A stretch of 41,066 bases of DNA from an uncultured bacterium (GCA_902796585.1 CADBPN010000100.1:1-41066), one strand, 5' to 3'. Shown: positions 1 through 8,188, counted from the first letter of the stretch. Made by a program: numbers and translations. Notes: generated by a model from the sequence alone, not told the origin.

Positions 1-462
1 CAAGTCGGTATCGATCATCAATCCAGCAAATCTCAAATTTCTTTAAAAGAAGAACTGTTCAAAAGAGGAGATATTCAAGCTCTATTTAACGGTACTACAG
101 GAGCAGTTGATACTGCTGCGCAAAAAACAGCAAGAGAAGATATTGCAGCTCAATGTGCAGGAAGAGCAACCGGGGAAGGCAAAAAGACTGCCGCTGAAAT
201 GTTAAAATCAATCGATGATGTTATTAATACAATTTCCGGTAGAATAACTACATTAGGTGCTGCTCAAAACAGAATTGAATCTGCTATTGAATCAATCGGT
301 GTTCAAACAGAAAACATAACTTCATCATTGTCTACACTACGTGACGCTGATGTAGCTACTGAATCTTCAAATTATATCAAAGCACAGATACTTCAACAAG
401 CTTCTGCTACATTACTTGCAACTGCTAACCAAACACCAAGTATTGCTTTGAACTTGTTATAA
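1..462 (+). CDS. fliC: Flagellin, C-terminal part (5' end outside window)
   Basis: Reading frame 1 is open from the first base and ends at a TAA at 460-462, giving 153 residues. The last ~90 residues have the typical flagellin D0/D1 C-terminal pattern: heptad-rich helix with AAQNRIESAIESI, then SSLSTLRDADVATESSNYIK, then AQILQQASATLLATANQ and a terminal LNLL. This domain packs with the N-terminal helices to form the filament core and is the export/assembly-competent end. The upstream ~60 residues visible belong to the variable domain. The N-terminus and promoter lie outside the window. A strong stem-loop follows the stop. No other flagellar gene is in the window, so whether this is a main or minor filament protein cannot be judged. 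Confidence 0.93.
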   Translation, partial: QVGIDHQSSKSQISLKEELFKRGDIQALFNGTTGAVDTAAQKTAREDIAAQCAGRATGEGKKTAAEMLKSIDDVINTISGRITTLGAAQNRIESAIESIGVQTENITSSLSTLRDADVATESSNYIKAQILQQASATLLATANQTPSIALNLL

Positions 463-496
463 TAAAAATAAATATACATTTATTCAGCATTACCCC

Positions 497-566
497 AAAG
501 CCGTCCGGAAGGATTCCGACGGCTTTGACATTTATAAAAAAAGCTTCCGCTAGGGAAGCTTTTTTA
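497..566. terminator. Two stacked terminator hairpins between convergent genes
   Basis: 497-526 forms a 9-bp stem (AAAGCCGTC/GACGGCTTT) and 535-566 forms a second stem-loop (AAAAAAGCTTCC / GGGAAGCTTTTTT) with A- and T-tracts on both sides. The second can end transcription from both the flagellin gene (+) and the SLH gene (-). Confidence 0.85.
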
Positions 567-587
567 GAAATTATACGTTTTTAATAA

Positions 588-1727
588 TTACTCGTATATG
601 TAACCATTTGTTAAATCTATTTTCAATGGTCCTAAAAGTCTTATATTAACAATTTGACCTTGTGTAGCTAAGACTTTTTTGTTCTTGAATAATCTAGACC
701 AGAAACCGTCATTTGTTTTTGGGTCAAGTGTTGCAACACCATATAACATTACAGCTTGATCGTTTGGAGTTACAAGAAGTTCATTTTTAATAATTACTTG
801 ACCATTTTGTTTAAATGATTTTGCCGGTTGAACAAACTTAATTTGACCTTTTAAATCACTTCCTTCTTGTACAAGTAAATAACCTTCTTTTGTTACGATA
901 TTGTTAGGTATTTTTGCATTATAAATATCTGCAACATTTGATATCTGAGAACCAACTACAGATTCCAAACGAATCGGAATTATTGCACCTGCCGGAATTA
1001 TACCGATAGAACCTTGAACTCTTACATTGTCAAGAATCATACCGTCAGCAGTTCTTTTTGGCATACTGTCAGCAAGTTTTGCATTCGGATTTAATTTTGC
1101 TTCTTGCATCATTTTATACAGTAAAGCTGCAACTTCAGCTCTGTTCATCGGTCTATTCGGTTCCATCTTTCCTTCGTGACCAGGAGTTATTACATCCAAG
1201 TCGAGGAGTTGAGCTTTTGCAGCTGACATTAAGAACCAAGCCGGAAGCTGTGTATAATCTTCATAACTCTTAGAAATTATGTTTTGAGCTTTTTGTTCAC
1301 TTACTTGTTGTGTTGTTAAGGCATTTACTGCAATAGAAATTGCTTCTGCTCTTGTTACAGGGTCATACGGTCTGAATCTTTCCCCTCTTCCATTTGGAAT
1401 AAGGTCAAAATATACAGCTTTTTGTATAATATTGTAGCCCCAAAAATCAGGCTCAATATCCGCATAGTCAATTGGTTGAGAAACTTGAGTATTTTCTTGA
1501 CCTAAAGACTTAATAACCATAGATGCAAATTCTGCTCTTGATACAGGAATATCCGGCTTATAAGTTCCGTCAGGATATCCGACTAATACTCCGATTTCTG
1601 TCAAAAATTTAATTGATTGGTAGCACCAGTGACTTTCATCCATATCTGTATAAAAAGCATTTGCAGGGCAATTGAGCATAAATAATGCACACATAATCAA
1701 TAACCCTTTAAACATTTTTTTGAACAT
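588..1727 (-). CDS. SLH-domain envelope protein, secreted
   Basis: 379 residues. A signal peptide (MFKKMFKGLL, hydrophobic core, cleavage near ANA-F at ~24) is followed by three S-layer homology repeats at about 25-75, 85-140 and 150-215, each with the F/Y-x-D...W/Y...I..A...G...G...FRP..P.TRAE pattern (PVSRAEF, PVTRAEA, PMNRAEV). SLH triplets bind secondary cell-wall polymer or, in cyanobacteria-like diderms, peptidoglycan, tethering the outer membrane. The C-terminal ~170 residues are beta-rich and match no family I recognise (repeated IRLES/IIKNELLV/VNIRLLGPL strands). The start is supported by an AGGAGG 8 nt before ATG. It is monocistronic, facing the flagellin gene. Confidence 0.88.
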   Translation of the reverse strand: MFKKMFKGLLIMCALFMLNCPANAFYTDMDESHWCYQSIKFLTEIGVLVGYPDGTYKPDIPVSRAEFASMVIKSLGQENTQVSQPIDYADIEPDFWGYNIIQKAVYFDLIPNGRGERFRPYDPVTRAEAISIAVNALTTQQVSEQKAQNIISKSYEDYTQLPAWFLMSAAKAQLLDLDVITPGHEGKMEPNRPMNRAEVAALLYKMMQEAKLNPNAKLADSMPKRTADGMILDNVRVQGSIGIIPAGAIIPIRLESVVGSQISNVADIYNAKIPNNIVTKEGYLLVQEGSDLKGQIKFVQPAKSFKQNGQVIIKNELLVTPNDQAVMLYGVATLDPKTNDGFWSRLFKNKKVLATQGQIVNIRLLGPLKIDLTNGYIYE

Positions 1728-1760
1728 TGGGAGTCCTCCTTTTCATTTCCAGATACTCCT

Positions 1761-1789
1761 ATAGTATATTAAATATTTAAATATTGCAA
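1761..1789 (-). promoter_or_regulatory. Promoter candidate for the SLH gene
   Basis: On the minus strand TTGCAA (1784-1789) and TACTAT (1761-1766) are 17 bp apart, a sigma-70-like arrangement ending ~35 bp before the ATG at 1727. Confidence 0.5.
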
Positions 1790-1925
1790 TTTTTATAAAA
1801 ATTCTTTTAACAATTCTACATATATTTGATTCTCCATCAACTCTAAGAATTATACTATTGCTCATTGATTTGGTGTTCATAAGATTTTGACAAATTATTT
1901 TATTCGAGTTAACGTTATTTTCGGG

Positions 1926-3167
1926 ATGGAAAGAGATAATAAAAAAATAATACCAATAATTTTAATACTAATCGCAACGTTTTTATATTTTGTTGCCAAT
2001 TTTCAGCGTATTGCCATTCCCGGAGCCATATTTAACCTACTGGAAATGGAATTGCAAGTTTCAGCTCCATATATTACTGCTTTTGGAGCCATTTTCATGT
2101 ATGTATACGCATTCAACCAATTAATTATGGGGGTTTTAGTTGACAGATTTGGAGGATTCAGAATCATGCTTACCGGCGGAATTGTATTAGGAATAGGAGC
2201 TTTGCTCTTTCCTATAACTTCATTTCTTCCGCTAATGTATCTGTCCAGAGCTTTGGTCGGATTGGGTGGTAGCATGTTTTACTTAAGCACAATTAAAGAA
2301 CTTCGGAATATATTTGCAGAGAAAGACTTTGGACTGGCAATTTCTGTTATGCTTTTTTTAGGCTATTGCGGAGGAATTGCAGCGAATGCTCCTTTTGTAT
2401 TTTTAATGAAATATATGAGTTGGAGAGAAATTCTTATTATTATTGCCGCTGCTGTTTTTGTAGCCGTTGCGGTGTTTAGTATTATAATCTCCGGAATAAA
2501 ACTTCCTGCAGTTAATAAAAGTGTAAAAATGAGAACACTGCCTTTTAGATTAGTTCTACACAAAAGACACAACCGAAATTTATTCAGTTTTGCATGCTGT
2601 AACTTTGCCATTTTTTATACAATTCAGGCTATTATCGGGAAAAAATTTCTTGAAGATTTTTGTTTAATGTCAACTTCTAAAGCAGCTATGGTTTTATCCG
2701 GAATGGCTGTTATTGCGGCAGTTTTTAATATAGTTAATGCTTCTGTTTGCAAACTCTTCCATAATCATAGAGTAAGATTCTTGAAAAATGCATCGATTAT
2801 TACATTCGGATCTCTTTTTATTATATGCACATGCTTAATATTCAATATAAGAACGGATTTTGTGGCTGTAATTTTCTGTGTACTCGCTGCTAATGCCAGT
2901 TTAACATCATTACTCGTACCGGTACTTCATCTGACAAACAGAAAACTTGTTTCAAGTACTGCTGTAAGTATTATGAATTTCTGCTTTTTCACATTGGTAG
3001 GAATATTGGGAACCGTTTCGGGTTTTTTGCTTAACATATTCCCTGCAGAAAAACGAGGCGAAATATCAATTTATTCTAACCATTCATATTTACTTGTATT
3101 CGGTCTTTTCTTTATATTGAGCGTATTTGAAATGTATAAAGCTATGAAGCTTTCTGAAAAATATTAG
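1926..3167 (+). CDS. Major facilitator superfamily transporter
   Basis: 413 residues from the chosen ATG (an in-frame TTG at 1887 would add 13 residues). The ATG is preferred because MERDNKK followed directly by a hydrophobic helix is the usual MFS start, and because the TTGACA at 1887 looks more like a -35 box than coding sequence; no good ribosome site is visible for either start. About 12 hydrophobic segments are present, with the MFS loop 2-3 signature GVLVDRFGGFRIML near residue 70-83 and a central basic loop (~200-220, LHKRHNRN). Substrate cannot be predicted; the nearest look is of an oligosaccharide/nitrate or organic-anion type MFS. The 3' end overlaps the convergent coaE by 26 bp. 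Confidence 0.85.
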   Translation: MERDNKKIIPIILILIATFLYFVANFQRIAIPGAIFNLLEMELQVSAPYITAFGAIFMYVYAFNQLIMGVLVDRFGGFRIMLTGGIVLGIGALLFPITSFLPLMYLSRALVGLGGSMFYLSTIKELRNIFAEKDFGLAISVMLFLGYCGGIAANAPFVFLMKYMSWREILIIIAAAVFVAVAVFSIIISGIKLPAVNKSVKMRTLPFRLVLHKRHNRNLFSFACCNFAIFYTIQAIIGKKFLEDFCLMSTSKAAMVLSGMAVIAAVFNIVNASVCKLFHNHRVRFLKNASIITFGSLFIICTCLIFNIRTDFVAVIFCVLAANASLTSLLVPVLHLTNRKLVSSTAVSIMNFCFFTLVGILGTVSGFLLNIFPAEKRGEISIYSNHSYLLVFGLFFILSVFEMYKAMKLSEKY

Positions 3168-3714
3168 TCAAGCATTTTTCTACTTGTTCTTCTAAATCGG
3201 TTAAATCAAAATCATTTCTTATTACAAAATCTGATTTTCCAATTTTTTCATTTTCAGAAACCTGAGATTTCATTCTAATAATAGCTTCTTCTTTTGTAAG
3301 ATTATTTCGTTTCATCAAACGTTCAAGCCTTGTTGTCTCACTTGCAGTAACAAGAATGATTTTGTCAAATAATACATCAAAACCGGTTTCAAAAAGCAAT
3401 GGAACTGAAACAAAAACAATTTTTTGATTAGTATTTTGTTCAAAAATATTTAATATCTCTTGTCTTACTTTTGGGTGAATAATTTCTTCAAGTTTCATCT
3501 TCAAATCCGGATTATTAAACACAAGTTTTGCCATTTTTTTTCTGTCAATTTTACCTTGTGAAAAAACATCATAGTCATAAAACGTTTCAAGCTCATCTAA
3601 ATATCTATGAGCTATTTTATCCGTATCATAAACAAGAAAGCCTTTATCTGAAAGGATTTTTTCAACTTGTGATTTTCCTGCCGCAATGTTTCCTGTTATT
3701 GCTGCTTTTAACAT
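3142..3714 (-). CDS. coaE: Dephospho-CoA kinase
   Basis: 190 residues, the usual CoaE length. It phosphorylates the 3'-OH of dephospho-CoA, the last step of coenzyme A synthesis, in the cytosol. The Walker A loop GNIAAGKS is at residues 8-15, followed by the CoaE-type YDTDKIAH (substrate-binding acidic residue) and IHPKVR, a VSVPLLFETGFD segment, and the R-rich lid with TTRLERLMKRNNLTKEEA. The gene starts 3 nt after the stop of the upstream pseudouridine synthase and is surely co-transcribed with it. Its last 26 bp overlap the 3' end of the MFS gene on the other strand. Confidence 0.95.
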   Translation of the reverse strand: MLKAAITGNIAAGKSQVEKILSDKGFLVYDTDKIAHRYLDELETFYDYDVFSQGKIDRKKMAKLVFNNPDLKMKLEEIIHPKVRQEILNIFEQNTNQKIVFVSVPLLFETGFDVLFDKIILVTASETTRLERLMKRNNLTKEEAIIRMKSQVSENEKIGKSDFVIRNDFDLTDLEEQVEKCLTNIFQKAS

Positions 3715-3717
3715 ATT

Positions 3718-4470
3718 TTATACACTCTCACTTTTAAGATTTTGTATTTTTCTTAAATACTGTTGAAGTTCTTTTATCTGCTTTGGCTTAATGATTTTAG
3801 TCTGCCCTTTTTTTAATCCGTCCAGATTTATTGTTGCGTGCTGTATTCGTTTTAAAGCTTCCACTTCAAAACCTAATTTTGCAAACATTTTTCTTATTTG
3901 CCTGTTTATTCCTTGGTACAAAACAACCTGAATAATAGATTTTTTATTAGACAATTCTACAGGTACAGTATCTGCATAAGCAATTTTCTTTTCTCCTTGG
4001 TCAGTTTCAATTTCGATACCTTCTGCCATTTCTTTGGCTTGTGTTTCCGAGAATCTTCCGTTAATAGTAACAATGTACACCTTTGGAACTTTAATTGAAG
4101 GATGCGTCATTTGATTAATCAAATCACCGTCATTTGTAAGAATGATGAGTCCTGTTGAATCTTTATCCAATCTTCCTACCGGCTTTAAATGCTTTAATTC
4201 CGGCGGTATAACATCATAAATAGTTTTTCTGCCGTTTTCATCATCAAGGGTCGTAATATATCCTGCGGGCTTATAAAATCTGTAATATTCTAATTTCTGA
4301 GGTCTTATTGTTTTCCCATCAACAGTTACTTTATCCTTTTCTCTGACATAAAATCCCAGTTCTGTAACTATATTACCGTTTACACAAACTTTTCCTTCAA
4401 CTATTAGTTCATCAGCTTTTCGTCTTGAACACAAACCCGTTAGTGCGATATATTTATTGAGCCTTGGCAT
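3718..4470 (-). CDS. Pseudouridine synthase, RsuA/RluB/E/F family
   Basis: 250 residues from the ATG at 4470, which has AAAGGAAG ~5 nt upstream; the longer frame to 4506 lacks such support. The S4 RNA-binding domain is at ~1-60 (LNKYIALTGLCSRRKADELIVEGKVCVNG), then the RsuA-type catalytic domain with the signature GRLDKDSTGLIILTNDG containing the catalytic Asp, and the conserved C-terminal GINRQIRKMFAKLGFEVEALKRI. It converts uridine to pseudouridine in rRNA; length and S4 domain fit RluB (23S U2605) or RsuA (16S U516), which cannot be separated with confidence here. It is the first gene of a two-gene unit with coaE. Confidence 0.9.
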   Translation of the reverse strand: MPRLNKYIALTGLCSRRKADELIVEGKVCVNGNIVTELGFYVREKDKVTVDGKTIRPQKLEYYRFYKPAGYITTLDDENGRKTIYDVIPPELKHLKPVGRLDKDSTGLIILTNDGDLINQMTHPSIKVPKVYIVTINGRFSETQAKEMAEGIEIETDQGEKKIAYADTVPVELSNKKSIIQVVLYQGINRQIRKMFAKLGFEVEALKRIQHATINLDGLKKGQTKIIKPKQIKELQQYLRKIQNLKSESV

Positions 4471-4541
4471 AAAACTTCCTTTTATTTTTAAATAATTATG
4501 TTCCAATTTTATAATAACAGATTTTTTATGTCTATTTATTA

Positions 4542-4566
4542 TAAAATAAAAACCCCATAAAAGGGG
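4542..4566 (-). terminator. Rho-independent terminator after the 498-residue gene
   Basis: On the minus strand ACCCC-ttttat-GGGGT is followed by TTTTATTTTAT, about 40 nt after the stop at 4606. Confidence 0.75.
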
Positions 4567-4605
4567 TCTAAATTAAGAAAATAGGGAAAATTATATTTAA
4601 AAATT

Positions 4606-6102
4606 TTAATTAATTTGAGATAAGATTTTATCGTATTCATTTTTATTTTCGGCAATCTTACACCAAGCAGAAAGATCTGCGCCTTTTTTGACAGTCCCGT
4701 CAGCAAGTTCTATTGATAAAACTTTTTTGGTATTTGGATTGATTAAATATTTATTACCACTATTAGAAGCGATTACAGCATTACTTAACCAAAAACCATC
4801 AACTGTATTACCTTTTTTAATGGCTTCAATGCCTGCATTTATACCTGTATTTTTTTCTAAGAACTGTTTAATTTCTTCTGCTCCTGTAAGTGTTCTTGAT
4901 CCTGTTACATTTGCATTTGTTACCCAATTTGTACCTGTATGACCGGCAACATTTGTGCTAAATCTGAATTGTTGACCGCCAATTATACCTTTTTTAGCAT
5001 TTTCTCTGGTTTTATAAATGAAATCAAAGTCCTTCAAGCCATAAACGCTGCCGTTTTCTTTACCGAATTGACTGATTTGGGAGGCAAAATCTTTTTGCAA
5101 TAATTCCAATTCCCTTTCATTAAGTTTTTGTCCGTCAATAAATGCTTCTACAACATGATTTGTAACTCTGGTTTTTGGTTTTGACGTAACTTTTGGGGAA
5201 TTTACCTTGGGTGTATATTCTCCATATCTTACTGACATCGTTAATTTTCCTTTTTTCTTTGTACCATCAGCAAGTCTGACCGTTTGATTTTTCAATGTCT
5301 TTGTCAAAGTTTCGGCTTCTTTTACTTGAGAAGAATGATTTTCCATAAATGCTTGTAATTGGTCTTCTGCTACTTCAACCCATTTACCGGCTCTATCTTT
5401 ACTTTGAGCTTTTACTACTTTTCCGTTTTCTACAAACATTTTATAAATATTTTTACCGTCTTTTACTTCTTTTGTATATGCAAGACTAACACCCTTAGGG
5501 AGTTTTCCTGAAACATCAAGCTTACTAATCATATCGTTTATTGTTTTATTATCTTTTAACCATTCGCTTATTTTACTTGCTTCTTTTAATGTTTGTTTGT
5601 CTCTTGTAATTATTTTTACAGGATTGCCGTCTTTCATTAATACTTGTACACCGTCTTTATTGATTGTAAAATCCGTTAAATTTTTACCTGCTTGTTTAAC
5701 AATATTTTTTTCACCCTTTACGACAAGTCCTTTAACCAAATTGACTGCTGATTTACCCATTTGTTTAAAACCTTCCGGTATATTTTTAATACTTCCGCCT
5801 TTTTTGTATGCGGCAAAAGTTAATGCTGCTGCACCGAGAACTGCAACAGCTCCAGCTGCATAAGCGCCTATATCACTGTCTGCGTTCGCATTCGATGTAT
5901 ATGCACCTTGAAATGACGGATTTAGCGCTGTCAATGTTTGAGTTGTATCTTGTACTGTTGAAACTTGCGGTAATAATTGTTGTGCCTGCTGTGTTTGCTG
6001 TGCTGCTAATAACTGATAATAATTAGGAGCATAGAGTGCTTTCAATGCCATAGAATCATTTGCAATACTATCAGTTGCGCTAATTGCCGCATAACCTGTC
6101 AT
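4606..6102 (-). CDS. Unrecognised 498-residue protein with one membrane segment
   Basis: I do not recognise a family. The N-terminal ~70 residues are low complexity (QQTQQAQQ) and include PSFQGAYTSN (63-71), an F-[QK]-[GA] motif also seen at the N-terminus of the 32727 gene product. A single Ala/Gly-rich hydrophobic helix spans ~78-98, followed by a basic stretch (YKKGGSIKN). The remaining 400 residues are Lys-rich and hydrophilic with beta-like repeats (VQVLMKDGNPVKIITRD, KMFVENGKVVKAQSKD, VRLADGTKKKGKL, IELADGTVKKGADL). No catalytic motif is clear. The ATG has AAGGTAGGT ~7 nt upstream. Its promoter region carries the same GCA-N20-TTTAT element as the two hydrolase genes encoded divergently from it, so it probably belongs to the same regulon. 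Confidence 0.72.
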   Translation of the reverse strand: MTGYAAISATDSIANDSMALKALYAPNYYQLLAAQQTQQAQQLLPQVSTVQDTTQTLTALNPSFQGAYTSNANADSDIGAYAAGAVAVLGAAALTFAAYKKGGSIKNIPEGFKQMGKSAVNLVKGLVVKGEKNIVKQAGKNLTDFTINKDGVQVLMKDGNPVKIITRDKQTLKEASKISEWLKDNKTINDMISKLDVSGKLPKGVSLAYTKEVKDGKNIYKMFVENGKVVKAQSKDRAGKWVEVAEDQLQAFMENHSSQVKEAETLTKTLKNQTVRLADGTKKKGKLTMSVRYGEYTPKVNSPKVTSKPKTRVTNHVVEAFIDGQKLNERELELLQKDFASQISQFGKENGSVYGLKDFDFIYKTRENAKKGIIGGQQFRFSTNVAGHTGTNWVTNANVTGSRTLTGAEEIKQFLEKNTGINAGIEAIKKGNTVDGFWLSNAVIASNSGNKYLINPNTKKVLSIELADGTVKKGADLSAWCKIAENKNEYDKILSQIN

Positions 6103-6153
6103 AAGTGTACCTACCTTTCATTATATAAAGCTAAAATTTTTCCCTTCTTATAT

Positions 6154-6186
6154 ACATAAAGTTTTTTTTGTTAAAAAAATTGCGCC
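6154..6186 (-). promoter_or_regulatory. Shared effector-promoter element, copy 1
   Basis: On the minus strand GGCGCA (6186-6181) is followed by an A/T-rich 20-mer starting ATTTTTTT, ending in AC, then TTTATGTATATAAG. The GCA-to-TTTAT spacing is exactly 20 nt, as in the other three copies (6327, 7306, 38382). TTTAT lies 58 nt before the ATG at 6102. Confidence 0.6.
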
Positions 6187-6201
6187 GTATTAGTATAAAT
6201 G

Positions 6202-6254
6202 TTACAAAACTTAACAACTAACAATTAAAACAATTCTTATATTAAGTTTTGTAA
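6202..6254. promoter_or_regulatory. Perfect 13-bp inverted repeat, operator candidate
   Basis: TTACAAAACTTAA (6202-6214) and its exact reverse complement TTAAGTTTTGTAA (6242-6254) are 27 bp apart in the divergent intergenic region. A near copy (one mismatch) is at 6293-6305 and an exact copy at 7276-7288, each 81-82 bp before a hydrolase start codon. A regulator-binding site is the simplest reading. Confidence 0.55.
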
Positions 6255-6292
6255 AGTTTAAAAACTAGATTATTATTGGATTCTATGGTTTT

Positions 6293-6305
6293 TTACAAAA
6301 GTTAA
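6293..6305 (+). promoter_or_regulatory. TTACAAAA(G)TTAA box upstream of the M15 gene
   Basis: One-mismatch copy of the 13-bp box, 82 bp before the ATG at 6375. Confidence 0.45.
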
Positions 6306-6326
6306 TACAAAATACTTCTTAAAAAA

Positions 6327-6364
6327 GGCAATTTTTACATTTGTATATACTTTATATATATAAG
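6327..6364 (+). promoter_or_regulatory. Shared effector-promoter element, copy 2
   Basis: GGCA (6327-6330), 20 nt beginning ATTTTT and ending ATATAC, then TTTATATATATAAG (6351-6364). TTTAT is 24 nt before the ATG at 6375, so the transcript leader must be very short; TAAGG just before the start may double as the ribosome site. Confidence 0.6.
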
Positions 6365-6374
6365 GTATACCATT

Positions 6375-7244
6375 ATGATGAATTTTAACTTTTTAAACAT
6401 TAACATAGGATTCAATTTCGGAATGAACAACTGGTTCAGTCCGATAAACGCATTTTTTGGTGGCTTTGGAGGTTTTGGCGGATTTAATATGTGCAATTTA
6501 TTTTCTAATCCTTTCTCTACATCTGGTATGTCTATGTTTGGATTAAATAATATTTGGAGCACATTTAATTGCAATTGCTTTAGCAACAATAACTATAATT
6601 TTTCAAATTTGGCTTCAAACTCTGTTTTCTACAACTTAGGTTTTGATTCATTCTGGAATAACAGCATAAATGCAGGTGGCAGTGGAACTGGGGCAGTAAA
6701 AGCCGAAAAACCGACAGCAAAAATTTCAAAAACTGAAAAATACGAATATGTTTCCCCTTCAAATACAAATGAATATACACAATATGCTTCTGAAAACGGA
6801 ATCCATGAAACAAAAATGCCAGACGGATCAAAAGTTCTAGCTTGTCGTTGGAGCAAATTTGAAAAATGCCAACCTGAATGGATTGAACTACAACAACACA
6901 TGTTAAAAGCAGCAAAAGATTTAGGACTTACGCTGGTATACAGCGACGTGACAAGAACTGTAGCTGCATCTAATGCCGGTCGAGCTAAGAAAGGCAACCT
7001 TGTGTTAGCAGGAGGAGAATCTCCTCACAATTATGGTGTTGCAGCTGACATAGTATTAGTAAAAGACGGAAAAGTTGTAAATCCTAATTCTAAAATTCAA
7101 ACCGATTTTGCAAATAAAGTAAGAGAATACAGCAATAATCGTATTGAATGGGGCGGAGAATGGAATAAAAAGGGCGAAAGACACCATTTTCAAATAAGAA
7201 ACTGGAAAGGAAAATATAAAAATAGTAAATATTTGGTTGGTTAG
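6375..7244 (+). CDS. Shared N-terminal domain + M15-type (VanY/CwlK-like) peptidase
   Basis: 289 residues. Residues 1-105 form an Asn/Phe/Gly-rich, low-charge region with NINIGFNFGMNNWFSPIN (8-25), GGFGGFGGFNMCNLFSNPFS and NNIWSTF; it is not a classical signal peptide. A short GGSGTG linker follows. Residues ~160-285 are a D,D/L,D-carboxypeptidase-like domain: SPHNYGVAADI gives Zn ligands His218 and Asp225, and EWGGEW (258-263) plus HHFQI gives His271. This matches phage endolysin Ply500/CwlK-type M15 peptidases, which cut stem peptides of peptidoglycan. The N-terminal domain recurs at identical positions in the next gene with a different hydrolase. Two ATGs (6375, 6378) are possible starts. 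The role (own wall remodelling or attack on neighbours) is not shown by sequence. Confidence 0.85.
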   Translation: MMNFNFLNINIGFNFGMNNWFSPINAFFGGFGGFGGFNMCNLFSNPFSTSGMSMFGLNNIWSTFNCNCFSNNNYNFSNLASNSVFYNLGFDSFWNNSINAGGSGTGAVKAEKPTAKISKTEKYEYVSPSNTNEYTQYASENGIHETKMPDGSKVLACRWSKFEKCQPEWIELQQHMLKAAKDLGLTLVYSDVTRTVAASNAGRAKKGNLVLAGGESPHNYGVAADIVLVKDGKVVNPNSKIQTDFANKVREYSNNRIEWGGEWNKKGERHHFQIRNWKGKYKNSKYLVG

Positions 7245-7275
7245 TACAAATAATAAATTTTGAAGATTCAATTGT

Positions 7276-7288
7276 TTACAAAACTTAA
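7276..7288 (+). promoter_or_regulatory. TTACAAAACTTAA box upstream of the CHAP-like gene
   Basis: Exact copy of the 13-bp box, 81 bp before the ATG at 7357; the spacing is the same as for the first hydrolase gene. Confidence 0.5.
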
Positions 7289-7305
7289 TAAAAAATGTAA
7301 GAAAA

Positions 7306-7343
7306 GGCAATTTTTTCTCTCGCATATACTTTATATATATAAG
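7306..7343 (+). promoter_or_regulatory. Shared effector-promoter element, copy 3
   Basis: GGCA (7306-7309), 20 nt beginning ATTTTTT and ending CATATAC, then TTTATATATATAAG (7330-7343), 27 nt before the ATG. The central part differs from copy 2 while the two boxes and the spacing are kept. Confidence 0.6.
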
Positions 7344-7356
7344 AGAGCATGCTATT

Positions 7357-8169
7357 ATGATATTTTTTAACAATTTTAACATTAACATTGGATTCAATTT
7401 CGGAATGAACAACTGGTTCAGTCCGATAAATTCGTGTTTAGGGGGATTTAGCGGATTTAACATGTGTAGTTTATTCACAAATCCATTTAGTATGTCAGCA
7501 ATGCCAACGTTTAATTTTAATAATATTTGGAGTTCTTTTGGGAATAACAGCATTGGTTTCAACAATTTCAACCTTAATAATAACGTACTATCCAACAATA
7601 TATTTTCAGCATCTAATTTTGGTTCATTCTGGGATAATTCCGCAATGTTTAATTCAATTAGCATGAACAACAGTTCTATATGGAGCAACAATACTACTGC
7701 AGTTACAAAACATTCCGACACATTTGAAAAAACAAATAACTACAAAGCGATTACACTTGACGGATATAATGCAGAAAAAGGCAAAAAGTTAGCTCGGATT
7801 GCTTGGAACGGCAGAAATACCAAAAAAGTATGGAACAGCAAGAAAAAAATATGGACTTATTTTACAGGATACTGCTGCAAATCTGTAAAAACTGCATTGG
7901 AATCAGCAGGCTTAGCTCCATATTATGACGGGCACGCATTTCAAATGATTACACCTTTGCGTAACAATAAAAATTTCAAAGAAATTGCTGTTAGCGGAGA
8001 TAATTATAAAAATCTGCCTGCAGGTTGTATATTGGTATACGGCAAAGGAGTTTCCGGATATGATACTGATTATGGTCACATTGAAGTTACAACCGAGGAC
8101 GGAAAAGGTGTTTCTGACGGAGTCACACAAAACATAAGAAAACCTTCTGCAATATTCATGCCGGTTTAA
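7357..8169 (+). CDS. Shared N-terminal domain + CHAP/NlpC-like cysteine peptidase
   Basis: 270 residues. Residues 8-25 are identical to those of the preceding gene, and GGFSGFNMCSLFTNPFS, NNIWSSF and FGSFWDNS line up with that protein, so the first ~100 residues are one homologous module. The C-terminal half (~130-270) is unrelated to the M15 domain. It has GYCCKSVKTALESAG (Cys173/174 as nucleophile candidate), NLPAGCILVYG and YGHIEVTTEDGKGVSDG (His241), the Cys-His order and PxGxI/V...GHI pattern of CHAP or NlpC/P60 amidases/endopeptidases acting on peptidoglycan. No signal peptide is seen. AAGAGAG serves as ribosome site. It overlaps nothing and is followed by the convergent tRNA nucleotidyltransferase gene 19 bp away. 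Confidence 0.78.
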   Translation: MIFFNNFNINIGFNFGMNNWFSPINSCLGGFSGFNMCSLFTNPFSMSAMPTFNFNNIWSSFGNNSIGFNNFNLNNNVLSNNIFSASNFGSFWDNSAMFNSISMNNSSIWSNNTTAVTKHSDTFEKTNNYKAITLDGYNAEKGKKLARIAWNGRNTKKVWNSKKKIWTYFTGYCCKSVKTALESAGLAPYYDGHAFQMITPLRNNKNFKEIAVSGDNYKNLPAGCILVYGKGVSGYDTDYGHIEVTTEDGKGVSDGVTQNIRKPSAIFMPV

Positions 8170-8188
8170 TTTATTTTATATAATAAAA

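Noticed and set aside
1887-1925. TTG start of the MFS gene
   Set aside because: It coincides with a TTGACA -35-like box and lacks a ribosome site; ATG at 1926 gives a normal MFS N-terminus.
6327-6351. Sigma-54 (GG-N10-GC) or sigma-28 promoter reading of the shared element
   Set aside because: The GG/GC spacing does not fit sigma-54, and no GCCGATAA-type -10 is present for sigma-28.
6335-7721. Long antisense ORFs opposite both hydrolase heads (e.g. 7056-7721 -)
   Set aside because: They mirror the repetitive Asn/Phe-rich codons of the sense genes; the sense frames have homologous domains and catalytic motifs.
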